From assembly GCF_964204865.1 (NCBI RefSeq), contig NC_135262.1:14260001-14324000 (forward strand): DNA of 64,000 nt, given 5' to 3'. A program made the translations under genes and the position numbers. Under the pieces are notes generated by a model. The model made no database searches. It was not told the DNA's origin and saw nothing but the letters and a program-made list of their open reading frames with translations. Each line of letters opens with the position of its first letter. The first letter of the stretch is position 1. This document shows positions 24,601 to 35,909 of this stretch, in pieces. The stretch is from Styela clava (taxonomy: Eukaryota > Chordata > Ascidiacea > Stolidobranchia > Styelidae).

Positions 24601-24870
24601 TCAATATTTTTGTGCTATTGTGCAATTTGTTCATTTCTATTTATAATATATTTTTTCAAATCTGTTTCATAACTGTATTATATTTTATATTTAGCAACTT
24701 GTCAGCCTGGAATAAACGCGGTTGGTCTTTGTAGCAGAGGATGCCTTGTTGCTTCTTGTCCAAAGTATCCCACAGCTCATTGTCGAGTCCGGTGCCCTGG
24801 ATGTCCTCCTGAATTCTACGACCAAAAGACCAATCGGCCCATTGTTGATTGCAATCAATATAATGGTTAA
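12683..24870 (+). CDS. Secreted sushi (x6)-WAP-Cys-rich (x3) protein, gene A, 17 exons
   Basis: Exons: 12683-12746, 15312-15396, 15957-16060, 16495-16573, 16782-16879, 17410-17491, 18728-18828, 19172-19253, 19706-19797, 20773-20860, 20982-21076, 21343-21421, 22075-22169, 22755-22910, 23515-23718, 24011-24181, 24695-24870. All introns are GT-AG, and the total of 1,851 nt closes exactly on TAA (616 residues). Residues 1-22 are a signal peptide (MEKQFWEVSYVLIALFLHL). Sushi modules lie at about 23-84, 85-143, 144-204, 205-262, 263-323 and 324-381. Each has the core Trp and ends in Pro-x-Cys or similar, and each has six cysteines, as in selectin-type sushi domains, rather than four. A WAP-like eight-cysteine module (LDCDESEVCCQSSCG) occupies 382-433. 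Three related Cys-rich modules occupy 434-501, 502-558 and 559-616. No membrane segment or anchor is seen, so the product should be secreted. Sushi and WAP modules suggest extracellular binding, protease inhibition or defence; the actual role is unknown. The exon model is by eye. Confidence 0.85.
12747..15311 (+). other. Intron 1 of gene A
   Basis: This 2,565-bp AT-rich intron separates the signal-peptide exon from the first sushi module. The donor reads GTTGGT (weak) and the acceptor CCAG. It has no convincing coding frame. The same intron, with small indels, is at 59240-61812 in gene C. Confidence 0.7.
15397..17409 (+). other. Introns 2-5 of gene A with no further features
   Basis: Introns 15397-15956, 16061-16494, 16574-16781 and 16880-17409 lie between sushi exons 2-6. 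They are AT-rich and contain only short chance frames. Intron 5 holds a GC-richer patch near 17040-17160 that reappears in gene C at 63590-63710. There about 60 bp (63535-63595) are present that are lacking here. Confidence 0.6.
17831..18608. mobile_element. hAT-type non-autonomous transposon in intron 6
   Basis: The ends are CAGGGGTGGGCAACC and, inverted, GGGTTGCCCACCCCTG, followed inward by CGGCTCGCGTGC and its near-complement. A perfect 8-bp target duplication TTCTAGCC lies at 17823-17830 and 18609-18616. The terminal sequence and 8-bp duplication are typical of hAT elements. At 778 bp with no transposase, it needs an enzyme supplied in trans. Confidence 0.9.
19417..19536. mobile_element. 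Short MITE-like inverted repeat in intron 8
   Basis: About 120 bp are bounded by arms of nearly 40 bp that read GAAGTATTCGTACCAAGATG on one side and its inverted form with few mismatches on the other. Most of the element is therefore terminal repeat and could fold into a hairpin. The homologous position in copy B is at 27678-27785, where the left arm has lost about 20 bp. The target duplication was not clear. Confidence 0.7.
20278..20690. mobile_element. MITE with long terminal repeats in intron 9, right end lost
   Basis: It begins GTTCACTAAACGCCGT and contains the first arm of the element seen whole in copy B (28687-29125). The inverted counterpart of CCACCTGATTACGTCATCC is visible near 20625. 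The outer part of the right arm is missing and is replaced by a run of 12 C at 20671-20682. The interior has CpG-rich sequence unlike the surrounding intron. Confidence 0.65.
21077..24694 (+). other. Introns 11-16 of gene A
   Basis: Between the exons listed for gene A these introns are AT-rich and contain short simple repeats such as (TA)n near 21685. The open frames over exons 13 and 14 that begin with ATG are the exons themselves read on into the introns. No other gene was recognised. Confidence 0.6.
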
Positions 24871-25020
24871 TGTGGTTTTACAGTCGTTTCTGTTCTGCAT
24901 CTGTTTTCGGTGACTTGGTCTCAATACCACCTCACGTGAACCAGTTTTTCTTTGAAAACAAATTTGCTCTGAAACAAATTTACTATTGGATTATTCAACT
25001 TATTCATAAGTGATATATTC

Positions 25021-25026
25021 AATAAA
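25021..25026 (+). terminator. Polyadenylation signal of gene A
   Basis: AATAAA lies 151 bp after the stop codon and is followed about 15 bp later by a T-rich stretch. The same signal is kept in copy B at 33701-33706, although that copy is degenerate. It is the first canonical signal downstream of the stop. Confidence 0.6.
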
Positions 25027-25145
25027 TTGTATAATTTTATTGCACAACGTTTACAATATATGAACATTTGGCAACTTATTACTGGGTGATATATTGAACT
25101 CCGAGCGATTCAGAATTAAGAATATTTCCAACAAAGATTTTAAAT

Positions 25146-26683
25146 AACGCAAAGCAAATAGCACAACGTTGAGAGAAAGTTACGCTAAAAGACAATTATA
25201 TTTCTTTAAAATTTAATGAGGGAAATACGAAATAACGCAAATATAAGGTAAATAACTGAGAATAAATTAGTACAATTTTTTAGTACTTCTTGTGTGAAAT
25301 ACATATTTCAAGAAAGTGGAACCAGTTTAAACTTAAGAATAAACGAGGAAGGGAAAATGATACAGAAAACGAAATTTGCTGTCACCTAACGATTGTAAAA
25401 AATACTACATAAACCAAGCTATATGGCGTAGAAGTCGGAGGCGAAAAACTTGATCGACAAGCATCAAGTTCACTAAGCGTTTTCAACAGTATATTGAAGG
25501 CTTGCATGCGCAGATTTTCTCGTTTTCCGTAGTTTGAGTTGGGAGTCGAAATTTTAAACCGAGAATCGGAAGTTATTTTCCTCAATGCGGCATAAATGCG
25601 CATTCGCATTTGCCAAGGTTAACAAAAGCGCACGCCGCACAGTAAGTCCTTGACGATGACTTTAGTAGGTGTATACTAATTTGCTAAAGAAGTTATATTA
25701 CCCTCTTCCTTGGAATACTAAATTGTACAAAAACAATGAAACTGGATGCTATCACAAAAGTTTAACTTCGTCCATTTTGTAAATTCAAATTCCAGATTAG
25801 TGTAACATTAGTGTTGAATTATCGCGAAATAAAATAATAGATAATTCCGAGTTCTTTCCCTGTTGATAATAGGCAACCTTTTGATACAGTTTTATTATAT
25901 CAACTCAAGTCATAGGAAATTACATTTTCTGTAATTTCCAATTATTTTTAATCGTATAGCTTTGAGCTTGAGCCATGAATCGGTGATTTGTATTTTTAAC
26001 ATAATGCGATAATCAATGTTCAATTTTTTAAACCCCACTAATTGCCACATGTGCAAGATTAATTATTTAATTATAGTCCCAATTATTGGCATAATCAGAG
26101 TCTCGAACTTGACCATGAAAAAATCTGTTTATCATTTAGTAATCTGTTGACAGTCATGCATGAACCGTATATTTCCAGGCGTCATTAACTGAGGATAAAA
26201 GTAGTAGATCAATCACCCATTATCGATAATATATCACGATATCGTCGTCTATCTTTGGTCTGGTGTTAAATCCGTTGGTTACAGTTGATAATTTTACCAT
26301 AAACAGACTTGCGTAATTCAAAACTGGGGCCTAGTATGCCCCGCAGGCAAAAACGCTCCAATGTAAAGTACCGGACGAAGGATTAACTTAAATACACTAA
26401 TAATGATGGTAACAGACATTTATATTAAGTTTGCTTCACAGTCTGAGCGTATTTATTTGTTAATCAGCGAGGCATAATCTTTTACAAGCTTTACGTCAAT
26501 CGTACGATTTAGATAGGCATAAATACATTTTCCTTTGCAATTAATATTATTTGCGTTAAGGGAAGGTACAGGCATAAGATAGTATCGTTTTCCAGGCAAC
26601 AACAGAAGTACAGAGTTTGTTCTGTTTGTCACTCTTGGCGAGACGCGGTTAATATAATTAGAGGCATAGTAATGTGTATAGAG
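25146..26683. other. Intergenic region after gene A
   Basis: These 1.5 kb are AT-rich and hold no gene that I can support. The minus-strand frame at 25382-25609 has no recognisable motif. Homology between gene A and copy B ends at about 25145, so this region is outside the duplicated unit. Confidence 0.5.
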
Positions 26684-27461
26684 CAGTGGTTCACAAACTT
26701 TTTAGAGTTGGGACCCACTATTTATTACCACAGCTTATGGCGACCCATTTAACTTTTTATGTCATAACACAGAACACAGCAATGGCTAATCATTGCAAAA
26801 CTACCGTATTTCCTCGAAAATAAGACCTAATTTGAGTTTTCAAAATGATTTTAATTAAACCCTACCCCTAAAATAAATTTAAAATGTGTGGGAGAGGAAA
26901 GGTTCAATGACCTGAAGTAAGGTGAAGATCATCATTATTCAAGATTGTGTGATGTCACAATCACAATTATGATATTTGTCACTTAATTTTTGTATAGGAA
27001 ATACAAATAAAAACATTGAATGTCGGTTTTATATAATGTTTTTGAAAAATCTCGTGATTTTCTACAATGTAATTTTATTTTTGATAAATGAGCACGAAAG
27101 ACCTCTTCCAATAAAAACCATGGTGTTATTCTTCAAAGAAAATAAATCTTAATCCTGTCTAAATTTTGGGAAAACACGGTAAGAAGTGCTTTACAAAACT
27201 GCTATACGTAAAAAAGCCACATAGTCATCCTTTGTATAGCAAATTTTGTCCCTTTGAGAAGATCGTAAAAAGGAAACTTTCACAGATTAGAATTTAAATT
27301 CAATTTAATTTATTTTGTTTTTTGAAGATTTACGTATTCAAGTCGCCACCGATCCTAATAACTAGTATAATTAATCAAAACTTTCTTCATCTTTTTACGA
27401 CCCGCTAAGATTCCTTTTGCGACCTACCAGTTGGTCGCGACCCATAGTTTGGGAACCGCTG
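26684..27461. mobile_element. hAT-type non-autonomous transposon (778 bp)
   Basis: The ends are CAGTGGTTCACAAACTTTTT and, inverted, ATAGTTTGGGAACCGCTG; inside them GGGACCCAC faces GTCGCGACCC. A perfect 8-bp target duplication GTATAGAG lies at 26676-26683 and 27462-27469. The CAGNGGTTC...AAACT end and the 8-bp duplication identify it as hAT-derived. It has no transposase and itself contains another small element. Confidence 0.92.
26804..27179. mobile_element. Nested mariner-like MITE
   Basis: The ends are CCGTATTTCCTCGAAAATAA and, inverted, an imperfect match ending in GGGAAAACACGG. It is flanked by TA on both sides (26802-26803 and 27180-27181), the target duplication of Tc1/mariner elements. 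It lies wholly inside the hAT-type element and so is younger. It has no coding capacity. Confidence 0.7.
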
Positions 27462-27677
27462 GTATAGAGTATTTATTTTTTAATCATAATCAGCCCTAGA
27501 GCAATGCAATGAAGATTATAACAAGGATTAAACATGTTAGTCCTTCTTCATATTTTCTTTCTATTTATCTTTTTGTTGATTACTGTAAGCTTACGGTGGG
27601 TCTTATAATTTTGTAAAGCACTGTACTTGAAATGCCTAGTATTACTATTGATAAAATAATTTTGTTGGCAATGGAAT

Positions 27678-27785
27678 TGGGGTGCTCTAAGATGGCGCAC
27701 GACCTGAACATAATATGTGTACCGTGTTAGAATTGTTCAGATTGTGCGTCATCTTGGTACGAATACTTTCGGAGCGCCCGAATTG
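27678..27785. mobile_element. Damaged copy of the short MITE
   Basis: This corresponds to 19417-19536, but the left arm lacks the GAAGTATTCGTACC portion, so the two arms no longer pair fully. The right arm (CTTGGTACGAATACTTTCGG) is intact. Confidence 0.6.
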
Positions 27786-28114
27786 GTATATACTAAATTT
27801 CAAAATTTCATAATATGCACTTTCAGTACGTGTCTTCCTTAATAATATCGTTTTACTCTTCTTAATGATGATCCTTTATTTAGACATTGGAATTAATTAT
27901 GCCAGAAATTTTGCAAGACAATCTATACATATTTAGCATATTCAATTTTATATTGGTGAAAGAATCATACCGCTTCTATGATTAGGTCTATTTATGTAAC
28001 TATGTCGATATTTCTTTGAAAAAATAGAAAAGTATTAGGCATCTCACTGCGTACTAGGACTAAAATTTTGGATGAATGATCAGACAAAATATAATGATAC
28101 TTTTTTGTACTCAG

Positions 28115-31100
28115 TGTCGTGTGTTACGTGGGTTACAAACCAAAGCAATCTAATTCGGAATGTATCTTCAATGGAGAATGGAGCCAACCTTCTCTGGAAT
28201 GCTCTAGTAAGCCTGGTTTTAATTTAAATAATCTTGCATTGCAATTTTCTAAAATCAAAAACTTTATATTAGGTATCAGTGGGTTGATATCCAGTTTTCT
28301 AAGTGCATTGTTGTTATAACAAATTCTGTAGTGTAGCGAATGTGGATATAACTATGGACTATAATGTTATTTAACCCATTTGTATCAATAGTATTTAAGT
28401 TCAATAATTAGTGCTCAATTTCCTTGGTAAAGACTTATCGCGAGAAGCGAAAAGCCTGGGCAATACGTTTATTGTATCGAGCAATTTGCTACGTGTTTCC
28501 GGGTTTACGTCCGGGAGTTAAAATATAAGATTTTTCAAGTTTTGTGTGGATTAATGTTTTTGAGTTTCGACCGTATAACTGTATTAATGAGGTTCGATTG
28601 TATATTTCAATATATCTGTGTGGATTCAATTTGATTGTGCAAATTTACAATTTTGCGGACATCTGGCATTATAATATACGGGGATAGTTCACTAAACGCC
28701 GTCAAGTAGTTCTAGTTGGCGTGGCATAACCATTTTCGCATATGTCATTTCTTAGCTCCACCTGATTACGTCATCCAAAAATCAAATCACCTCAACGTCA
28801 CAGTGACAAAATAAGGTTTGTCAAAGTATACGAATCATCGTACAAAGTGTGCAGACGAACACTCGAAATCAAGCAAGCTATTTCTCTCGTTGTCCCGCGT
28901 AACGATCCCGATATAAGAGAGATCGCTAGCGTTAGCGAACGAGTGCGTTATCGTCAGCGGAGATGCCATTTCGAGCAATTGTACCCTTTTTGGCAAGCTC
29001 TATGGCGTGATTGTGACGTCGTAGTGACGTAATATTTGGATGACGTAGCCAGGTGGGGGTTAGGAATAACATATGCAAAAATGTTTGTGCCACACAACTA
29101 GAAGTACTTACGGCATTTAGTGAACATGTGCCCACGGGAGTGTGAACACACAGAGTTAGGAGGCTACGTTAATCCCCTATAGTACTGAATCACAACACCA
29201 TTTTTTTTTATTTAAATCAATTTTTACAAAAGATATTCCGTGTGAAACATCTCAATATATACTTGAATATTCTTTACTTTATCAGAAATCAAGTGCGTCG
29301 CTCTCGATTTTAGCAATCAACCTGGAACAATTTATTGTGACCCCGCTGATCTTGGTTATGATAGTACTTGTAGGTAAGTAACAGAAACAGTATTATTCCA
29401 ATTAAATATTACATAACTACCTAACAAAATAGGCCATAGTTTTGCTTTGTATTCAAAAATAATTATTTCGATTTTTATTATTTTCTTGATTTTAATTGTT
29501 TAAGTTTTACTTGTGACGATGGATACGAATTGACGGGAAAGGCAGTTTTGAAATGCCAGGAAAGTGAAGAATGGGATGGTATTGTACCGACATGCAAGGG
29601 TATTTATATACATGTTCTTTATTTTTTAGTGTCAAATAAGTTTATAAAAGCTTCGTAACCCCTTACTCCTTACTATGCTTATGTCTGAACAATTACGATA
29701 TATCATCAATCAGGCAATCTTAGAAGTGATTAAATTAAAATACATATGAGCTCTCCATAAAATCATAAAACCGATTTGTGTAATGAACAACAAAGAAAAT
29801 TATGGATAGATAAAAGATAACAAAGCAAATTATCAAAGTAATCGAACTTGGTTTTAGACGTTTTTTGTTCATCCCTGTCTTTTGATGATGGAACTGTTAA
29901 GTGCACAGAAAAAACGAATATAGCAGCACGTGCATGTAAGTATAAACTAATGCATTGTCTCGTCGTTTTTGTGGATTATTGCTCTCGACACCTTTTAAAT
30001 TTTCAAAATATTAGGCAAATATCACGACTTTGTTAGGCTTGCATTTCATTGAGACAAGCTTGATTTCATTTCTTAATTAAAAATTGATTAACAATTATAC
30101 AGAATTCGTCACAATGTTTACAGATTTTTGCATGTATGGATGACTACATAAATACAGAACCAACTATTTGAGAAATTAGAAACTTGTGTTAATGCATATA
30201 TATATATATGTGGAACCATTTTTAAAATATTTTTTAAGAATGGTATTACACAAAACATGTTTGTAATCTCTTCTCTATTACACATCGATTGTAAAACAAA
30301 TTTCTTTTTCAAATTGATTAATATAATTTATTATTTAAATTGAATTTAGTTAACAGCTGGTGTTGATTCTGATAATATAGATGTTTTATGTTTCTATCAC
30401 AAAACCCAATATTTGTATTTCCAATTTACATGGCATTTTGGATAAAGGTATGTGATCAAATACAAAAAGTTTTCAAAGTCTACCAACTCACGTTATGTAA
30501 TTACTAATAAGCACTGTAAAAGCAATCCACGACTACAACCAATTGTGTATTGTTTTTGAAAAGGTTCACGTGCAGTTTTTCACTCACACTCTATGGAGCT
30601 GAAGAGATAACCTGTTTAGCCAGCGGAGAATGGTCTAATCCAGTACCAGAATGCAAGAGTAAGTATTATTCTAATTTACTAATAACTTGGCCCAGGGTTT
30701 CAGCATACAGGGCAATTTTATTTCATTTGTGTATGAATTAAAGAAATATGCTTTTCGGAGTCGGTCATCTTAAGATCAGAAAGTAAGGTATCCTTACAAC
30801 CTTCATTGGAATAATGTTTAGCAAGGTCCAAGATAATGTTTTTGTCATAGTGGGTTAACTCAAAGTATTTGATGTTTATTCTAATTATAATCTCATATGG
30901 TATTAATTATTGGCATTTTGCGCTTCCACACTGAAGTTGCTCGGGTTACATCTCTTGTCAGTGGTGGTCAGAGTCGTTTCAGAGTCGAAACGAAAGCATT
31001 TTTGAAAAATTACCTTGCTTTGTTAAAAGAAATCATGTCGTAACCTTTTTATCCAATAAATATGTTTCAATGCTTTTATCTCTGTGTCTGAATGCATTGA

Positions 31101-33431
31101 AGATGTTGCTACCGGATATCCTATACCACTCCTCCCATTTCACTTTGAAATTCCATTTCACTTAGAAATTCCATTCGTGATTTGATACTATACCCTTCAT
31201 GTACAGTTCTATTTTTTCATTATGCTGTAAAAATATACCACAGTAATTAGCCTACTTAATGTGTGGTTTTGCAGTGTTTGATCCCAAATGTGAAGATGCA
31301 CTCGATCCTCTAGCTTGTGCTGATAATTGTAACAACAATCTTGACTGTGATGAATCCGAAGTTTGTTGTCAAAGTTCGTGTGGACTTACATGCAAAAAAA
31401 TCAAGGTTTCTTCCAAAAAGCCCTTACTTAGTAAGTAAAACGTCAATTCGGTATTTATCTTTTTGTGTTCTTTACTATAAAATGCAATTGAAAATGGCTC
31501 GCAACACAGAAACGTTAATCTGATTTGATTGTGCTCAATTTTTTTTTTTAAATAAATGCCTAATTAATTTTTTGAATTGATGCAGTTTTTGAGACTTAAA
31601 TTAAATTTATGTATGTAACCAATATTGCATCTGAGACCCTAAAGAGCAAATATATTTCACCAATGGTATAGAAATTTACTGAAAATCCTATGTCTTCCAA
31701 CTCTCTTGCCACTTATTAATATTATTATTATGCTTATGATGAAGCATAGCAGCTAAACTTTGATTTAAGAGCCAAATGTAGCAAGCTTTCAGATAAAACA
31801 ACGCAAATTTAAAGGTCTCTGAAATACCTCATATACGAGGTGATCTCATATGTATACACCACAAACTTCACATAAAGTTTGGATTCAAATTCATCCGATT
31901 CATTTCTCCTGCGGACTAACCTTTGAGTTTACTTTGTGTTAGCCCTAGTTTATCGAGCCAAGCGAAACTAGGTTTATGAAAATAAATAGATATAATAATA
32001 TAAATTCTAACTGAATTATAACATATTTCTTTTTTACAAATTTTCAGATTTAGATAAAGAGGCATTGCTTGGTCTATTGCTGGCTACCTCCATGAAGTGC
32101 CCCGGACCAGTATGCCTAAGATGTGGTAAAAATTTCAATGCATGTTATTATTCAACTTGTCCAAGATATCTCAATGCGTTTTGTGGCTGCAATGAATGTA
32201 CAGCACATTACTATAACCCCTATAATAAGAAAGAAAGTATTCATTGTAAGTGACTGGTTTTATATTTTTCTAACTTATTTTATTTGTATAACGAGTTATT
32301 TCTAATGGATTTATGTACTTTAGCTTTGCATGATTGCATTTGTGACGATACTCCCACAAACGTGACATCAATTATAGCTGAAATTTGGTTTTGTGTGTTG
32401 TCATTTTCTTATACCATGGCTCAGAATAAATTCTTTAAAATAAATTATCTTGTTTATATCTTATCATCAAATATACAAGTTCCCGGTTCGCTCATTCCAA
32501 CCAATTCTACTACAGATAATTTATCATTATATAAAAAAAAAAATAATAAAATAGATTATCTTTTTCTCTGTCAGTCCAGTCTCTGAAGCCGTGGGAAATG
32601 TTTTATGTCTGTAAAATATATTTGTGTTCAGTGCAATTCGGTAACTACTTTAGCTTACTTTGTCATATTGTAACTGCTCAGGTGGTTGTCCACTTCACAC
32701 TCCACCAAACCCAAATTGTGCTGGATATATGTGTAACGGAGTTGGATGTGCAAACTTCCCACAAGCTCAGTGTCGTGTGTACGGTTGCGAACCAACATGC
32801 TATTTACAGTTTTTCGATCGATTTGGACGAAGAGTACAGTGCAGAGAAGAAGGTATTTATTTTGTCTTTGCCTCAACTTAAAGTTATTGAAACCAGTATA
32901 TACAAATGTTCTCCAATATATATACCTTACCTGTGTTGACTTGACTTCAAATGACGAAGTATGCTTTTCCGCCCACGCAGTTGTTACAATTGTAATTTTT
33001 TGCATAAAATTACAGGTGTATTCAGAGGTAATCAGTGACCTTTACATAAATTTTATTATTTCATATATTTTTTACTTCTATAATATAACCAATCCAACGT
33101 CAATATAGGATAAAACTATTATTGTATTTTCTCCTAATTCGGCAAATGTTGACTTTGCGTTCCCATGCAACATTATAAAATTAAACCACAATGAGGTGTT
33201 AAAAGATGAGTGCATTTGGTATCGTTTCGTTCTTGAATTAATGCTCAAATGATTGAAAAGATTTCAATATTTTTGTGCTATTGTGCAATTTGTTCATTTC
33301 TATTTATAATATATTTTTTCAAATCTGGTTTATAACTGTATTATATTTTGTGTTTAGCAACTTGTAAGCCTGGAATAACCGTGGTTGGTCTTTGTAGCAG
33401 AGGATGCTTTGTTGCTTCTTATCCAAAGTAG
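28115..33431 (+). pseudogene. Sushi-WAP-Cys-rich pseudogene, copy B (exons 9-17 only)
   Basis: Exon counterparts: 28115-28206, 29286-29373, 29505-29599, 29858-29935, 30564-30658, 31275-31430, 32048-32245, 32682-32852, 33358-33431. Splice sites are kept. It lacks the signal peptide and the first three and a half sushi modules. Exon 12 has six A where gene A has seven (after GTGCACAG), so it is 78 instead of 79 nt and the frame shifts; a stop follows in exon 13 near 30608. The last exon has lost 5 bp and meets TAG at 33429-33431, before the final module is complete. Exon 15 has a harmless 6-bp deletion. Replacement changes are frequent even in exon 9. Splicing of gene A exon 8 into exon 9 here would be in phase but would end at the same frameshift. 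A consensus error in the A run cannot be excluded, but two separate lesions make a pseudogene likely. Confidence 0.8.
28687..29125. mobile_element. MITE with terminal repeats of about 100 bp
   Basis: The left arm starts GTTCACTAAACGCCGT and the right arm ends with the inverted ACGGCATTTAGTGAAC. The match runs inward through TTCTAGTT, GCATATGT and ACGTCATCC. The full element is 439 bp and no transposase is present. Its homologue in intron 9 of gene A has lost its right end. Confidence 0.75.
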
Positions 33432-33855
33432 AGCTCATTGTCGAGTCCGGTGCCCTGGATGTCCTCCTGAATTCTACGACCAAAAGACCAATCGTCCCAT
33501 TGTTGATTGCAATCAATACAATGGTTATTGGGTTTTTTCAATCAGCTCTGTTCTGCATCTGCTTTTGGTGACTTGGACTCAACAGCAGCTCACGTGAACC
33601 AGTTTTTCTATGGAAACAAATTTGCTACTGAAACAAAATTTACTATTCAATATTTCAACTTTGTAACATTTGCAACTTATTCTTTACGGATGATATATTA
33701 AATAAATTGAATGATTTTATTGCAGAAAGTTTACAATACATGAACATTTGGCAATTTATATGGGTAATATATTGAACTCCAGGCGTGCTAGAACTAAGCA
33801 TATTTCCAGCAGAGACTTTAAAGAATTTTACTGTACAGTACCATTGTATTTCTTG

Positions 33856-35349
33856 TGTGACGACCCTTGTTTTATCTTTTAAATGATGTCATGTGATAAT
33901 ATTGCTATATTATATAGGGCGCTGTGACACTGTCGATCTGTTTTTTAGTATCCTGTTAGTCTATGCTGTGGTTTGCAGCAGTGCAGTTGTGATTGTTCCA
34001 GTTAGATTTTGAGTGTTTAATGGTATTTTATATCTGTAAAAGTGCCTCTAAGTCTTAGGTAGGTTATCAAAGATGTTTCTCTTGGTTTTATGACTATTAG
34101 ATTGGGAGTGTTAGATATTTTGATGCTAGACAGTAGGATGATATTATTGTTTTAGTACCGGTACAGTGCAATTACAGTTGTTTTGACGTTGTATTTTTAG
34201 TTTATTCTTGAAATTGGCTATCAACAGCGCTGTTCGAATCTTGTGCACCTGTGGAATTGTTTGTGGTTGTTTTAAAGTGCCCGTCATGGGTTATTACCGA
34301 CCGCCGTCGCGTGCGCACGTGGCTACCTCGAGCCGGAGATATGCATTCGAGAAGTGAAACCCAGACTTAATGACATCAATAAACAAATAACAGAAATAGC
34401 AGATTTTTTAATGATGGACTGGAAATGTGCAACATGGGTGCAAAATGGAAGATTTTGTGATGGACGAAATTATGCTCTGCTCAAATATGGAGAAGACCGG
34501 ATATACAAATGTTAAACCGTAAATATATACTACTACGGTTAAACTGCACGAACTGATATTTGAAAATTCGATTTTTACGACTTTTTACGATCGATTTTTA
34601 CATTGGTGTGTTAACGTTTTAGTAGATTTTACTAGATATATGTTTGAGCATGGAACGGAAACATGCATTCGCACCTCCTACTAGGATTTTTCGGAGTGTT
34701 TGTTTACATGCCGCATCACACGCACAGCGGATATATAATTCACTTTTTTGTTTTTGAAAAGATTGCACGCAACCTGATTACCAAGTGAAACGCCTGAGTA
34801 ATGACTGCCGTCAATATTCATGTTTATTTGTTTGTGTTTGTGACTCGTTTCTTTCTTCTTTGGTAAGTGAACGCGTTTAATACGTTTTAAACCTATTTTA
34901 TTAGGTTTTGTTCACTTTCCAGATTCTTCGCCTTAATCTTTTGTGTATATATGTTTATTTTGTTTTTGCGAATGAATCGAAATAAAATCTCATCTTAAAA
35001 AATCTTATCTTATTCTCAGACTATTTTGCAAATTGTAAGTAGCTGGTTTAGTGTACCGGATTATATGGGTAATTTTGGCTGCTATTGAAAGTTGTCTTCG
35101 ATTTCAGGGTCCGTCTTTAATTTTTATTGTTTTCTCATATTGTACTGCCTGGTATTTGTTATTTTTTTTATTGTATGCTTTTTGTTTCATTGATTTCATT
35201 GGAGTATTTGGTTGTATTAAGATTGTAATTAATAAATAGAACAAAATAGTATAGATTGAAGTGAATATTGAAAGGAAACTTGACGTCAGATCATATTGGA
35301 AGATATTCTGAACATGGATAATTATTACATAGACTGCCGGTACGCTACA
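33856..35349 (+). repeat. Probable 5' LTR of the Gypsy element
   Basis: It opens with TGTGACGACCC just right of the sushi duplication and may end with GCTACA at 35349. It has polyadenylation-like AATAAA motifs near 34981 and 35231. AAATTTGGCGAGAGCGCGCC follows, where a primer-binding site is expected. Without the 3' LTR for comparison, the borders and the 1.5-kb length remain a guess. Confidence 0.4.
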
Positions 35350-35390
35350 AAATTTGGCGAGAGCGCGCCAGGACATCTTCTAAACATAAT

Positions 35391-35889
35391 ATGTCACGCA
35401 GAAATAGAAAGAACGCTTAAATGAAGGGTGAGGATGACTTCGTTGCTCGAATGAAGGTACTCGAGGCTAAATGGACAACAATGGAAGCGCGAGTAGAAGG
35501 GATCGAAGGAGCAGTAGATGAACTTGGGAATGATGTAAAACAGTGTGATGGTCCTTAGTCAAGATGTGAGAGATTGGCAAGAGGGAGCTGCAAGTGACAC
35601 TGCATGGTCTTCAGGAAAACGTGATTGAGACATTAGTGAAAAGCAAAACTGCCGAAGTCGGTTTGAACGAATCCGGAAGAATGGCTGAAGTGGCAGGCGA
35701 AATGGCACCACAGAGTTATGTGATGAAGGAGGACCAGAGTGACAAGGCAGAGCACACTGAGTCAAAAGTTACACCACCTGACAACAACTGCGGGAGTAGA
35801 CCGATGCCGGAAATGGAGTCTCCACCTATCATGCCCAGGTATCCGGTTGGTTTTTCTACCCCTATGACAAAGGATTGTACCATGGTTAA
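35391..35889 (+). pseudogene. Gypsy gag, N-terminal part
   Basis: The first ATG at 35391 meets a stop after nine codons. A frame from 35421 encodes a charged coiled-coil-like stretch (MKGEDDFVARMKVLEAKW) and stops at 35559. After a shift, 35580-35889 encodes HGLQENVIETLVKS and a Pro-rich linker ending near PRYPVGFSTP. The frame then enters TTAA at 35886-35889. The phase there matches the gag frame that continues after the second TTAA at 44469-44472, so this is the same gene, interrupted. Confidence 0.65.
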
Positions 35890-35909
35890 CTGAATATAGT
35901 TCGCCCACG

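Larger units (their letters stand above)
27541..33825 (+). repeat. Tandem duplicate of the 3' half of the sushi gene
   Basis: This block matches about 19270-25145 from just after exon 8, through exons 9-17, the polyadenylation signal and about 120 bp beyond. Small indels in introns and MITEs separate the copies. The left breakpoint is in intron 8. No counterpart of exons 1-8, promoter or TATA box precedes it. Confidence 0.85.

Noticed and set aside
25382-25609. Minus-strand open frame of 75 codons between genes
   Set aside because: It has no motif, no homologous copy in the window and unremarkable composition.
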